Source: Kudoa neothunni
Taxonomy: Eukaryota; Cnidaria
Reading direction: 5' to 3'
NCBI GenBank assembly: GCA_964304625.1
Contig: OZ199840.1
Location: 434,001-498,000 of the forward strand
DNA: 64,000 nucleotides
Of the stretch, positions 23,863 to 36,863 are shown piece by piece; position 1 is the first letter of the stretch; each line of letters begins with the position of its first letter. Position numbers and translations under genes: made by a program. Below the pieces are notes generated by a model. The model was given only the letters and a program-made list of their open reading frames with translations, was not told the DNA's origin and did not search any database.

Positions 23863-26860
23863 ATGAAAATATCTGTACATCTCTATCTTTTTTTAGGTAT
23901 AATTCTGAAATAATTTTAATACTAATGTAAGTTTAGGTGTTTTGATATCAAGCGCAGCCAATACTCCTGCAGGTCAAGATCCTCCAGCTGCAGCTGCGCC
24001 TTCAGATTCAGCACCAACAAAAACACTGAAATATCAGATCGTGAAAGAGGCAGCTAATGGCCCGGACCAAATTAAAATCAATCTTGGGGGCTCAGAATAT
24101 GGAACTAACAAAAAATGCCTTTTAAAGCGATCTAACGAGGCGGAAATTGTAGCTGCTAATGTGGACACAGCAGCTGCGTTTATGGACATCAACGAGTGTT
24201 CTGCCAATGACGTTACTAATGCTCCTAGTAAATGTGTAGTCGATTGTATTTCTGATGCCAATAAAATAACGTATGAAAAACTGTCACCAAGAACCAAATA
24301 CATATTTGTCTACGTAGGTGATGGCACGAATGATGTTAAAAACAAAGATAAAGGAGTAGGAGCAAATGTATTCGGGTATTCAATACGTAAATCAACTTAA
24401 TTTTACATAAAAATAAAATTAATTTAGCATTATTGGCTAATCCACAAATTACCGTATCTACAGACGCTCATCAGCTGAAATTCTTAGCGAAACCATGTGC
24501 ACCTGTAAATTGCCCTATTTATTACAAAGATGTTAAATACGCCAATGGTGCCAAGGCGGCAACTTGTAATGCTGAGAATTCAGTAAACAAAGTTGATTTT
24601 GATTTATTGCTACCACAATACGAAGTAAGATGCGAAAATTATCCCAGTTTCTTTTACAATATGCCCAATCAATATATGAAGAAAAACATAGATATTTATA
24701 AGCCTCAGTTTTATATTATTGCCAAAACTGAAGATAAAGTGGGAATTAAATTCACCAATTCTCCATCGTCTGAAATCTGTCTTTTCAGTCTTAAAAATGG
24801 TCAAAGTGCAGGAAATAATGAAAAATATACGTCCGTTTGTGGCGGGACTGACAAGAGTTGTTATGCTCCATGTAAGTACGTCGAACTCAATGGCATTGCG
24901 GAGAAAAAGATTTATAAAATTTTAATCAAAACAAGATATCACGACATAGAAGCTACTAGTGGTGATTTGAAGGGTTACGAACAAACTAAATTTGGTAATC
25001 CTTAAATCAATATGCAGTTTGTATTATTTTCATTAGCTATTACTGAACCAACTGAAGGACTCCTGTCAGTGTACACTCATCAGGGAGTGTCATTTGATAG
25101 TACCTTATTTAAAAGAGAGTCTGAACCAATAATCGATAAATGTACTCTAAAACACTACTTTGCAGACAAACTCAAACCAGACACCTTAACTACAACAACG
25201 TGTGATGAGACCAGCTCCAGTAGTTCCAATTGCAAAACTGATTGCTCAACGAAATTGGTGATTCAAACACTTACATCGGGGAAAGCGTACATGATTGAGA
25301 TCGCGTTTGAAGCAAATAGTTCTGCAAAGGATTTTAAAGAACATATATTCATAAGAACAAGTAAAACATCGTATTTATTTGATAAAATAATGTATTCTAA
25401 AGAAAAAGAAGCAAGCAAATCATTCTCAGCTACCGCACCAACAGAGACAGACACAACAGTCTCTCTTACAGCTACGATTGCTACCACAACTGAAGCTCAA
25501 CAAAAGAAAAATGAATCTACCTGTGAATATTTGGTGAGTCCGGCTGGATTGGACAGCTTTTTCCACGCGAAATGTAATGGCAACACCCCATGTAGAGGAA
25601 TTTGTAGTGAACAAGTTACGATAGAAGACCTCGAGCCAAACAAACGTTATGACATCAGAGTGATCGCACATAAGGATTACGGAATAAAAGATTACACAGA
25701 TATACGAACAGGTTATTGAAGTTATAATTTACTCTTTAAATTTTTAATAGCGTTAACAACATTAACGATAACACACAAGATCACATTGGATGGTTTGTCA
25801 TTGAGGGCACGATTAAATTCCGTGGATCCAAGAGCAACATGCAGTTATATCATACAAAAGAAAACTGGTAACGATTACACAAACTATTACACATGTCCAG
25901 AGGTGCCGAAAGTAACGACACCTGTTACCGCCCCAGTAGCACCAACACCCCCTTCAGCTGCTCCTCCCAGTTTAAGTTCAGCAGATCTCAACACAGCTAG
26001 AATCGCTGTGCCAGTGGTAGCAGATGGTGGTCCAATACCAGTAGCGAAATCTTCTGTTCCGGGTACTTCAGATACAAAACTTGCTGAGGCCGCTAACAGC
26101 ATGAACACATGTTCTTCAAATCCCCTTTGCAGTTCCATAACATTTCCCGAGTATGAAGCAGCAAATACATACAAAATTTTAGTCACAGCTATCGGAAAAT
26201 CTTCACAACAAGAGCATATCATAGAACCAAGTATTATAATTAATGCTTCAGTTAATGTCTCTATTAAGAATTTTTTAAACGAAACTTGTATTAGCTGCAC
26301 CACAATTAAACCCAACTGACTCCTCAAAATTGATATCAGTCGTCATTACACGTGATGGGGACAGTTTCATTGTAACCACCACAGTTCCATCCAGTATGAA
26401 CGATAAATCAAAATGCAGATGGGAGTTACGTAATAGCAGTGTCAAGTCTAATGCGGTGGTAAAATCTTGCATGAGAAGAAACGTAGACAGATGTCCTGCC
26501 TTTGTGACCTGTAAAGAATTCAAAATAAATAATTTACCTGATGGAAATGACTATTATTTGACTGTTTACAGTGTCGAAGATGATACAATTTTTGGCGGTG
26601 CTGACATACAACAAGGTATATTATTTGTTGATAATTTAATGCTATATTTATCGTAGGAGCAAAAAGTAGCTCAGGGTGAGCTTAATAATATTTTTTTAAT
26701 TTTATTTAATACTTTTTAGGGATAAAACCAAACTTATGTAAACATCTTTAAATATTGATATTTGAACTAACCTTTTTATAGAATCATTATTGCATGCGTT
26801 GCTGTGGTTGTGGTTATTGCAATAATTGGCACCGTGGTATTGAAGAAGAAAAGAGACTAA
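23863..26860 (+). CDS. Type I membrane protein with fibronectin-III-like repeats
   Basis: Nine exons join in frame: 23863-23896, 23937-24386, 24428-24994, 25037-25711, 25751-26230, 26295-26615, 26657-26675, 26720-26737 and 26782-26860. This gives about 880 residues. Introns are 39-64 nt; the first six are phase 1 and the last two phase 2. The start codon opens a signal peptide (MKISVHLYLFLGVLISSAA). Exons 2-6 each encode repeat units of beta-sandwich style that end in fibronectin-III-like motifs, e.g. YEKLSPRTKYIFVYVGDG and IEDLEPNKRYDIRVIAHKDY, with paired cysteines (CRGICSEQ, CVVDCISD). Low-complexity Ala/Pro/Ser/Thr linkers separate some. The last exon is a membrane segment (IIIACVAVVVVIAIIGTVVL) with a KKKRD tail. 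A possible AATAAA lies at 26901. It is probably a cell-surface protein; ligand and family are unknown. Confidence 0.8.
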
Positions 26861-26900
26861 ATTAATTTTTGTTAACTATAGTTGTTAGGTATCATTTATT

Positions 26901-26906
26901 AATAAA
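26901..26906 (+). terminator. Candidate polyadenylation signal of the FN3-like gene
   Basis: AATAAA lies 41 bp past the stop codon. In such AT-rich sequence the match alone is weak; the position supports it. Confidence 0.4.
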
Positions 26907-27271
26907 ACTATTCGATCACGTAGCATTATTTGATGTTGAAGTCGTTAGTTACAATTATTGTTTTTTGGACTTTTGGTATGTAACTTTAGAGAGAAAATAG
27001 GATATCCGATGTTTATTTTGATGAAATTATGTGATTTCAAAAATTTTTTCTCCATTTTATATTGATTTCGAATTAATTTTTTGTGACTCTAACAGTAGTT
27101 ATAGCTTTTATTAATTTGAAATCTGATCAAATTATGTCATTGAATTTCCAGGTTAAAATATTGATATCTTGAGCTTGATTTTCTTGAAAAATTATTATTA
27201 AAAACTTAAATAGTACAATTTTTAAAGTCAAAATAAACTCAACCTTTTATGTATTATTGTCTGCGTTATTA

Positions 27272-28013
27272 ACCTTCTAAGTAACAATTACCCAGGCCCC
27301 TCGGAGTATAACTCGGGTCGATTTGAACCCCAGAGTTTTTAGTGATTTCGGTTAATAATTGTGTTTTCTATCAATATACAAAATTATAATATTAAGAAAT
27401 GTTTTTTTGTTAATTTCTCTGTTTGTTTTTTCTAACGCGTGTGCATATATGCAGTGTTCCAGGGCGTCCACTGCTCGGTCTTTTCCCCAAGACCTTGGGT
27501 TTTTATTGAAAACCTGTAAACATTGATAATAACACAAATCTTATTATGTGCGACATTAATATTTATATTTTTAATAACGTATCCTACTCAGATTATATCG
27601 TGCAGAGTTTAAACATTTACGATATTGAAGGACAGCACAATAGATTGTTTAACGTGGCACGATTGCACAATTGTTCAGTTAACTTTGGCACACATTATTA
27701 GAACATTTAACTTTATTTCAAAATATATCTCAAACTATGAATTAATTAATTAATTCATTCATTGTGAGCATATTGATCTATACTAGACATTATATTTGAA
27801 CGAGTGTTCGCGCCAATAAATTGTAATAATACGACAATAAATTTAAATTTAATATCTGTAGATGTATGTAAAGACTCGGAATATGATTAAAAACTTTAAT
27901 AGATATGATTATATTATTTGTTTAAACTTTAGACTAGCGTTTTTCTCGACCTTGGGTATTTTCTAAAATCCCGCTGGCAGCCCTGGTGTATAGTCGTTTT
28001 TGGCATGCTCGGA
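27272..28013. mobile_element. TTAA-flanked piggyBac-derived element carrying a nested MITE
   Basis: The left side begins TTAACCTTCTAAG and the right side ends TCGGAGGGTTAA. The reverse complement of the right end, CCCTCCGAGCATGCC, resembles the left end of piggyBac A (CCTCCGCGTATGCACC). Inside, 27460-27990 is the second copy of the hAT-like MITE found at 1404-1992, and in both loci it lies about 31 bp from that end. No transposase is encoded. Confidence 0.5.
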
Positions 28014-28530
28014 GGGTTAAAGTCCTAAACCGAGAATATTCAAATTCACGTGTAATTTCCATTTTATTTAGAAAAAGTTTCAAATTCTTTTATTTTTTGT
28101 ATTTAACAATTATTTACATTAATTACTCCAAAATTTGTTTATAATGAATAACAGAGGCCTATTAGATAACGCATTGGGTGCCGCGTTTTATATATTAATG
28201 CGTTACAAAATTGAAATAAATTAAAGCAAACTCATTGGATATTTACGTTTACTTTCATTAAACGCACATTTTTGTAAACGTACTATGTAAAACGTAACAA
28301 ATAACAGTCAAGAAACCTAAGCAGATCATATATTCACACACCAAAGTTTGGTATTTCAGTAGATTGTAAATATATGGTGTAGTGTTACAATTTATAACCA
28401 AAAACTAATTAATAAATGTTTATTTTTAGATTTTACCTCATTTTTACATTAGTTAAATAAATCAAACTTTATTTGTGTATTTTTCGTCTATTTGTCCAAA
28501 TACTCTTAATTTACTTTAAACATAAAATGA

Positions 28531-28605
28531 ACTTAGCCTACTCAAAGCTTTAGTCTACTTGCCGGGCAAGGAAGTCTACGCGAACGGGGAGGGGCTTTTG
28601 CGCTA
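28531..28605. repeat. Dispersed 70-bp repeat, copy 2
   Basis: Partner of 23281-23352, with the same core GCCGGGCAAGGAAG and a downstream GC-rich block. Confidence 0.5.
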
Positions 28606-28737
28606 GTACCAGTATATTTCCATCAAAAAACGATTCACATCTGATGAAAATTCAAAATTTTAACGTTAATAAGTCCAACGATTGGGAATTATATAATTTC
28701 TTGTCGTTTTAACCTTAGATATTGTAATTTAAATTTT

Positions 28738-28816
28738 GCATGTATGGTGGGGAGCTGTAATTATGACCCTAAAAAGCCACGTGAGGCTCAAGAGCCGCAG
28801 GTTGCCGACCCCTGAT
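28738..28816 (-). repeat. hAT transposon terminus (Charlie/SPIN-like ends)
   Basis: Read in reverse complement, it starts CAGGGGTCGGCAACCTGCGG and continues with CTCTTGAGCCTCACGTGGC, a very typical end of one large hAT group. No transposase belonging to it was recognised to the left. Confidence 0.65.
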
Positions 28817-28959
28817 ATACACCAATGCAATATTTCAAACAACAAAATTTCTAGGTTATTTATTAATAAATTTTTCTTTTAAAACTTAAGTTGAGCATCC
28901 AGTTTTTATATAAATATGTGTTATTGTTGCGCTGCAGAGAGATTACGATATGTCAAAAT

Positions 28960-29395
28960 ATACCACACTATTATCCGGGGTTTTTCGGTCATCCAAAACC
29001 GCCGCGCGGAGATTACCATACGTAACAGCTATATCTGAACATTTACCTGTATTTATATTAAACAAACATTAATTACCGATTACTTAAAAAAGTAGTTTAC
29101 TCCTCTGTAGACGTGTTTTCGCCTATAATTATGAACTGTTTTTTATTCTTTATATTCTTTCTTAATATATATACCAAAATTTTTAATTAAAGTTGTAGAA
29201 ATTAAAATATTTTACTTAATAAATAGTAAGAACTGTTTATAAATCTACGAAGGAATCCTTTAAATAGAAGTTTTAAAAAAACGCGGGTGCATACGACATT
29301 GTTTATGTTCGGTTAACCGGAACCTCATTATCCAGAAAGAAAATCGACGGTCCCAAATTTCCCCGATGATCGAGATTTGCCTTTATATAGATAAT
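28960..29395. repeat. Probable pogo/Tigger-derived remnant
   Basis: One end holds ATTATCCGGGGTTTTTCGGT; the other, GTTCGGTTAACCGGAACC with CATTATCCAGAA and GATGATCGAGATTTGCC. Such CGATTATCCG and GGTTAACCGGAA blocks are characteristic of pogo/Tigger ends. Too short to code for a transposase. Confidence 0.4.
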
Positions 29396-30128
29396 AGATA
29401 TACTATAGGATCATAAATTCATTTCCTAGCGACACATTTTCATTTATCTTGCGTATAACACATTGAATAAAATGTCAAAAACCCCAAAAAATCATCTATT
29501 ATGTCTAAAATTTGAAAATATTTTGTTATTACGATGCATAAATGGTATTTAAGTAAATAAAATTTTCTCAAAACGCAAATTATTATTAGTTATTCAATAT
29601 ACTTAAGAAATATTCTTTCTTTCAGTTACTAATTACGTTTTTAAGAATTTAGTAGCAATTTTGGTGCTTAGAGTCAGCGCATTTATAAAAGAAGTTTTAT
29701 TCATTCATTAGATTATCAATTTTTACATTATTTGTATTATAATTTTAATTTTTATAAAATAGCTAATTATATTATAATAATTTATGCTTAAAATATATTT
29801 ATTTGTGAGAAGTTTTAACTACACAAGGATGAATTCGGCGAAATAATTGGTCTGGTGAGTTTTGGTAGGTTTTAACATGGTAATTAAAACTACCCTAATT
29901 AAGGAAGAAATAGATAAAGTTTCCTCACTGCTGAAATTTATCCAACTCACTTTTACAGATTATTTCCTACTTAAGTTTAAAATCTACGGCAACGCTCATA
30001 AAATAAAGTTGTCAATGTATAATCCATATAAAATTTAAAAATAATATCAGTTTATTCTGGTTATTTATAAAATCACTAAAATTGATTATAATTCAAATTA
30101 TTCACGAGGTATTGTTAGCTAAATCGCA
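29396..30128. other. 3' flank of Kunitz gene C with empty TTAA site
   Basis: About 29500-30128 is similar to 37450-38023, 3' of gene D, and its right part to the 3' flanks of genes A and B. At 29872-29875 the site TTAA followed by CATGGTAATTAAAACTAC aligns with the TTAA plus TAGCGTAAAAAACTAC that borders piggyBac A. So the target is here, without the insertion. Confidence 0.6.
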
Positions 30129-31666
30129 CTAATTCAGATGATCAAATTGGTCAACAATTACGTCTTCTTCTTTTTCTTCAGGTTGTGTCTCTTCCGGTTC
30201 TGGTTGATCAGCCGCCTCTTCCTCACCATCAGCAGTTTCTGTTGCGGAATTAGTTGGTGCAGGTTCTTCGTTACTTTCAGAAGCTGTAGTAGTAGTAGTC
30301 TCGGTTGTAGTTGCTGGGGTAGTTGTTGGTTCGGGTAAAGTAACTTCATTTACACCTTCAATGCAAATGTAATTGCAAAGAGCTTCACTTTCAAAGTTGT
30401 TCGCATTTCCACCAATTCCAGTATATGCAAATCTTTTACACACCTTTTCTTTCTCATCATAATACCATCTTGGTAATGTGCTTGCTTCATTTCCACTCCC
30501 AGGTTCTTTTGTTTCGCTGCATACAATGGGGATATCTGGCAAAGTATTGACCGTTTCATCATCGTTAACTTTAATCATTAAATAATATAATTCTAGGTAA
30601 TAAAAGAAGAATACGAGCAGGACAGGCACTAATACATTCTCCAGCTGTATCGAAATAATTTTTGGTTGAGTCTACTTCAACATCAACAGCTAACATTTGA
30701 AGGCAGAATTTATATGTTGAATTGTAGTAGTATTTGGTTGTTATATGCCCTTCGGTTGTTGGTTGGTATGCAGCAGAATTGCATCTTTTAGTTGCGATTT
30801 CATCAACTAAGTTTTTTTTATTTAGCTTATTTAATTCTTAATTTTGAATTACTGTGACATTTTTGTCGGCATTCAGAAAAAGAACTAAAGACACCTCTTA
30901 AGTTTGAGCTTTTGTCTACGATCGCATGAACACATGTGGACTTTTCCTTGTCTCGCACGATCTTGATTTCTGTTGCATCAGCTTCATTTGTAGTTAATAT
31001 AGCCCCTACTTCACAGTCAACTTTGTTGGGTGTTTCGTGACCTGATTCAGTTGCTAATTTTAATTATAATATTGAGTAAATGAAGAGAACCCTACTTATG
31101 CACATATCTTTGCAATCACTATCACTAGGAAATGAGTATTTAGGCTCATTACATCCCTTATAATTATATTTATTGCAGGTCCCTGCGGTAGCATCAGCAC
31201 CGGCTTTTTTAAAATAATATCTTTCGACATCCGTTTTTCTGCAAACATTGAAAGTGCTCGCCCCGTCGTCTGTTAGACTGCTCGTTGATTCGGGAGTACT
31301 GCTATCCGTGCAAGCACCAACTCGACTAGCGTAATCGTATTCAACTAGATTAATATAGAAATATAAAATAAACTGTAATATTACGTTCTTTGTTGCATTC
31401 TTCTAACGACGCAAAATTATTGAAATTAGATCCACCGGCCCCTCTGTACGAAAAGCTTTTGCATGTAGCTGTATCTTTATGAAGGTAATATCTGGTAGGA
31501 AAAGATTGTAAACGAATCCTATGATTTTTTGTAGCATCAAAATCATATTTTGTATCCGCTATAATTCATTATAGTAGGTGATTTTATATTTTAATTACCA
31601 TTGAGATAACAAAGGGGTATGTAGGTTGAAATAGCATAAACTAAGGTTAGTAGGTAAAATCCTCAT
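30129..31666 (-). CDS. Kunitz gene C: five-module Kunitz-like protein, signal exon out of frame
   Basis: Exons 2-6 (31558-31385, 31344-31096, 31053-30853, 30806-30615, 30568-30129) join in frame by phase-1 introns, mostly 38-46 nt, as in the other copies. The signal-peptide exon starting at 31666 carries one extra base relative to copies A, B and D and does not join in frame, so this copy is either a recent pseudogene or uses another start. Module 2 is fully six-cysteine with Arg at P1 (FNVCRKTDVE), the only copy with a basic P1. Modules 4-5 and their introns are nearly identical to copy A. The acidic tail is distinct, ending DVIVDQFDHLN. Confidence 0.7.
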
Positions 31667-32059
31667 GTTTTTAGTATTCGAAACTCTCTAATATATCAGG
31701 GAGGGTTAGGAAAATATTATATTATGTGTGAATAAATTTATTGATAATTATGACAGTTGTCGGTGTGATTATTATATGAACAATGAATTGTTCAAACCAA
31801 TCGTTAAAATACATCAATAACAAAATAGATTGGAATCGGTCGTTAATCATTCATTAAATGACTAATAAGCATCAAAATTATCATATTTTGTGTTTATTAT
31901 AATATTTATCATTCAATTATGTTTATTCTTTTTTTATTGTCATATTTATATGAACAGTGTTAATTAATTGTTTAGTTTTTAGGTAAACTATAGTAATTAT
32001 TAAAACATAATCGACAGTTTTTTTAATTATAATATATATTATAGATCAGATACAGTCAA

Positions 32060-34298
32060 TAACGGTTACTACGTAGGTGAATATCGCGCGCATTTCGCTG
32101 TGTGTCATTATTTTATTGTTTAATAAAGTGCAGTTATATCTCATAAGTCATTTAAGCTATTAAGGAAACATTTGGGATTATCTATTTAATAATTTTTTTT
32201 TACAAATACTAGAAGATGGATATTACGCACTAATTCTAGTCGCTATGAAATTTAAGAATATCTTAAAATCAAAGTGTATTGTCATTATTTTATGATTTAT
32301 ATTTTAAAGAAGTAGAATGAAATTAAACCTTTATATCAACGTTTTTCTATTAATAAAAATGATCCAGGATTAGTTCATTAAACAACAAAAATTGAACTAA
32401 TAGTCCGTGGAAAAACGTGAATATTTTATCTACTATCTACTACATATGTAAAGTTGAAGTAACCGTGTGTGTAAGCAAGTACGCATGTGCGTCGTAATTT
32501 TTTAAAAATCATGCTTCAACAAATCTATAAATTTTTTCACATTACCAAATATTCCCAAAAGTGTTTAGAAAATGGTGATTTTGTCGATTCAAAGTTTGTT
32601 AAACGAATTAATTGAGGCCAACAATAGGATTAACACCTGTATATGTCGTGGTAGTAGTCGGTTTAAGCTAACTTTCCCCATTATATGCTTCATCAAATTT
32701 AAATAAGCGATATCAACTGATTTTTATATAATGTGGCCATGTATATTTGGGGTTTTGCGCATATACACTTCTTTTGTCGGAAGGTTTAACGTATATGACT
32801 TGATAAATATATATTAGAAGTTCTATTAATGATTTAAAATATGAGAAAAGTCTGTATTTACATCATTAATAGCGAGTTGATAGTACATGATGTAATTAGA
32901 TAGATTGATGCATTGTAATGTAAGTGTTGTGTTCGTATATTTCATTGAAATTGTCCGCTAAGTCTAACTTTTCGTGGTTAAGTTCAATGCAGGTGGCTGT
33001 AATTTTATTTCACCCAATTATTTAAATTGTTTATGTTGAAGTTGACACGTTTTGTGGCTGTTTATGGGAAAAAGTGAGTTAAGCTCTTGCCGGCCCAAAG
33101 AATATTAATTTGAGTAATAAAAATTTATTTTCGCTTATTTTCTTCAATCTCTATATCTTGCTCTATTTATTTGTCTCCCGTAAACAGTGGTGCATAAATT
33201 TTCGGAACCGGCCAAAAATAACATCTAGGGAAACACTTTAACGGGATTTAAATAATTCGGGAATGAAAGAAATACGTCGCTGAATTTAAATTATTTAGCG
33301 TTGGTGCAGAGCCATGAAATTTTTAAATGACCATCAAGATTATTACACTCCTTCGAAGAAATGATCCTAATTTAAATTTTATAATCCAAATTGTTAAAGT
33401 ATGTTGATTAAACCTGTTTAGTTATTTTATTTCTTTGGGTAAATTCGAAATTTCAATATATTTTTTGAATTCTATTAAAAAACGTATCTATGCGAAATCT
33501 TCCTCAAGCAACGTTGGGCAGTTCGCGCTAGTAATTATAAATTTTATACACGTGTATAAATTTATTAGTATCTTGGTTTCATTTCAGGATTGCATGTTGT
33601 TCTTTAAAACTGAGTAGATACGTTGATTTTAAACTATACGTGTGGCCATTGTACATAAATTAAAAACGATAATAATAACAAATTTTGTACGCTTTCATTA
33701 TTAGATTGTTTTAGGATTAAATCAACTCTAATATTTTTCATGAAATAGCTGATAAACCTACGGAATTCATTTCTTCATTAAAACGGAGCTTAATCGCTGA
33801 TCAAATTTAAAAATTTTCTAAAACCAATGTAGAAAGTATTTTTATTATATTTAATGTAAATAATGTAACTACGACAAATGGATAATGAGAGTAACGTGGA
33901 TGACATTTAAATATTGTTTATAACCAACTGTGAAATTAACTACTGAATAAAAATTAATTTTTTTTGTACATATATCCCTGAGAGTCTAATATCAACGATC
34001 AAATTGATGATAAGTTAAATATATATGTTCGGATAGAATCTTAGAGGAATCCGACCAACGACAATCAATTATAATAAAATGATTAAATTTTACTTTCTTT
34101 CGGTTTATTGAATCAATTGAAATCAATAATTATTGATTAATAATAAACTAAAATATTTATTCTCTAAAATTTGCGAGAAACGTATATAATGGTTCGGATG
34201 GATTAACTCATTCATTAAATTCTATATTAAATATTAAAATGATGTAATAAACAAATAATTGGCAAGTATAACATATTTGGAAATAATCATATATTAGG
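32060..34298. other. Intergenic region upstream of gene C
   Basis: The first 400 bp above gene C (31667-32050) match the flank of gene B. Beyond that, no exon set, transposase or clear repeat pair was recognised; an open frame at 33435-33617 has no supporting features. Confidence 0.35.
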
Positions 34299-34302
34299 TT
34301 AA

Positions 34303-36859
34303 TCCTCGAATACCTGAGAAAAAAAGTTACAAGAATACCTGAACAGGACCACAATGGTCCTGTGCTATTTCCCTCCGATATAGTTGGAATCATAGCACTT
34401 AACCCATAGATCTAAAGTCATCGACCTTTGTATCTCTATTGTGAGGCAATATATTCTTGGGAACTATTAATTAATGCGCGTGCCACCAATAACGAAATAC
34501 TATGAGTAAATTCACATTAAAAATAGGACAAATTAAAAATATACATTGAATGATAATGAAACATTTTATTTTAAAAAACTAAAATATTCTATATTCTCAT
34601 TGATTATTATTTTATATACGTAATAAGATTCTTATATTGATCAAAATTCGCTGCCAGAAATGGGTTATTAATTAATTCAAAACATTTTTGTTAAAAGAAA
34701 ACTTTATAAATATTTATAAATTCCACTTGGAAACCTTTTAACTAGACTTTAATCAAAGTAACTGAAAATAACTTAAAGTCTCCTTTTTACCAAACTATCC
34801 CTTCTAACGTCAATTTACTTATATAAAAATCATTGTATTTACAAAATATTGAATATTTAAGCTTTTTGTATATGTATATATATAGATAAAAATTTAAACG
34901 TCTAATAAAAGAAGAAAAAAATTTCAATTATATAATGAATATGTTTAAGTTGCAATGAAATGTATCACATTCTACAATATTAGTTCAGTGGTTTTCACAA
35001 ACATATTGTTAGCATTTTGTACAAAATATTCTAATTTTATTCTGTTTACTCATAGAACCAATGCGACACAAACCTCCTCTGGAAAAATATTCTGTTTTTT
35101 GTCTGGATTGATTTGGCAGTATCCTCATCTCCAAGTAACTCTTCAGCAAGCATTTTCAATAATTTTCTTCTTTATTGCTTTTTATTAGCTTTATGCAATT
35201 GAGAATTTCTATTAATATACAAAAGATAAGCATTGTAAGAAGCTATATTAATTATATCGAAAAAAATTGCCATCGGCCAACGACAAATAACTCGCTTGGT
35301 GGAATAGCAACGGATAATACGGTATAGAGAATCGGCGCCACCCTTTGTTGAATGTTAATAAATTAAAATTTCAAGCTTTTCGGTCTCCTTGTTTATCTCA
35401 ACGTTTCGATGTTGAGGGTTTAAAATAACTACCGATTTGTTTTTCTTCCGGTTGAACTTCACCAGAGTAAATTTTTCCTGAAAAAGAAATTGGATCTCAT
35501 TTTCAATACCTTTTGGGACTGGAATTCGGGGACAGGAAATTTTTTATTTTTTCTTACTGTTCCAACAATAGTAGTCTTTTTTGAAATAAGATACCTTGCA
35601 AGAGATAGAGTGCTAAAAAAATTATCTGTAGTTACATTTCGACCTTTGTTTAAGTATGGTTGCATTAGACCTCTCATTACATTTACGCCTTGGTTATTTG
35701 CAACCACTCCATTTTCCTTGCAATGCATATTTTTGAATTGCAGAGATACGCACTTGTTGCATCTTACAACGCCTAGATTTTGAATCCATACTTACCAGGC
35801 TTCGATGGAATAAACATTTTGAAGGGGCATCGTCCTCTAAATGTTACAAGCTGCTGATCAACAGTTAACTGAGAGGATGTGTTGTAACCTTACCTGCATG
35901 TCTTTATGAAGCTGTCAAAAATATATCTAATTGGCGCTAATTTGACATCGTGATTTCTGGATATCTTCTTTATTATGGATGATAGGCCGTATTTTTCACT
36001 CCAGGACTCTCTAATCTTCTCGTTCTTCCTTTTCACCACACCAATAAGTATGACTGCATTAAAATAAATGTTGAGTTCTTCCAAATAAATTTTCTTTATG
36101 TTGGGGTTTTCTTGTTTTATGAACATATGCATTATACGATCTTATCAAGTATAAACGAAGTCAAGAAATTATTAAATGCTCCCAATGGAGTCTGTCCTAA
36201 AAGTCTTGCTTCTTTTGAAAATTCTGGTTTCTACTTGTATATATTTCACTGCGTGACTCTCCTTTCAATCCTTGTTGGAGTTCTGTACCACTTTTCTCAG
36301 TCTTTTGGCACGACACAGGAGATTTTTTAATTATCTTCGATACTCAAGTCGCTGTCATTTACACCACAATCATCTTCATTATTGACCAATTCATTCATGG
36401 TTTCGTCTAAATCTTCAGATTCTGTTTCTTTAAATAATACGTCATCAACAGTTACATCTTCAACTTCAAGAAAATTAATTTCTCTATCAGATCTCGTATG
36501 AGACGTTTTCTAGAACACTGATCATGCACCATAAATTTCATTTATACGTTTTAATATTCATAATTTAAATTATAATCCGTTATAAAACGTCGTTTCTAGG
36601 ACTCAGTAATTTTAATGTTTCAAAGGTTGATTAGGTCATTAGTTTCAGGTGGACCACTGTGGTCCCTCTCAGGTATATATGTATTTTTTTGTTTTTTCAT
36701 TTATGTACAAGGCTACCAAGTCTGAAAATCTAATATTTTATTTAGTAAATTTACACAATAAAATAAACGTAATTAAAAATTAATTACTTATAATCCTGAA
36801 AAAATATTAAAGGTTTTTTCGCTGGTGGACCACAATGATCGACTCCAGGTATTTGAGGG
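34303..36859 (-). mobile_element. piggyBac element, family 4 (PGBD4-like), decayed
   Basis: Bounded by TTAA at 34299-34302 and 36860-36863. The ends are TCCTCGAATACCTGAG and, reverse-complemented on the right, CCCTCAAATACCTGGAG. Palindromic motifs GGACCACAATGGTCC (left, 34347) and GTGGACCACTGTGGTCC (right, 36650), and a copy at 36824-36841, form the internal repeats, nearer to the outer end on the right side. On the minus strand, 35459-35728 encodes NVTTDNFFSTLSLARYLISK and GTVRKNKKFPVPE, strong piggyBac catalytic-domain motifs. 35890-36132 encodes ELNIYFNAVILIGVVKRKNE from the N-terminal half. The frame is broken. Confidence 0.85.
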
Positions 36860-36863
36860 TTAA

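Noticed and set aside
33435-33617. Open frame of 60 codons
   Set aside because: No signal peptide, domain or splice-linked partner exon.
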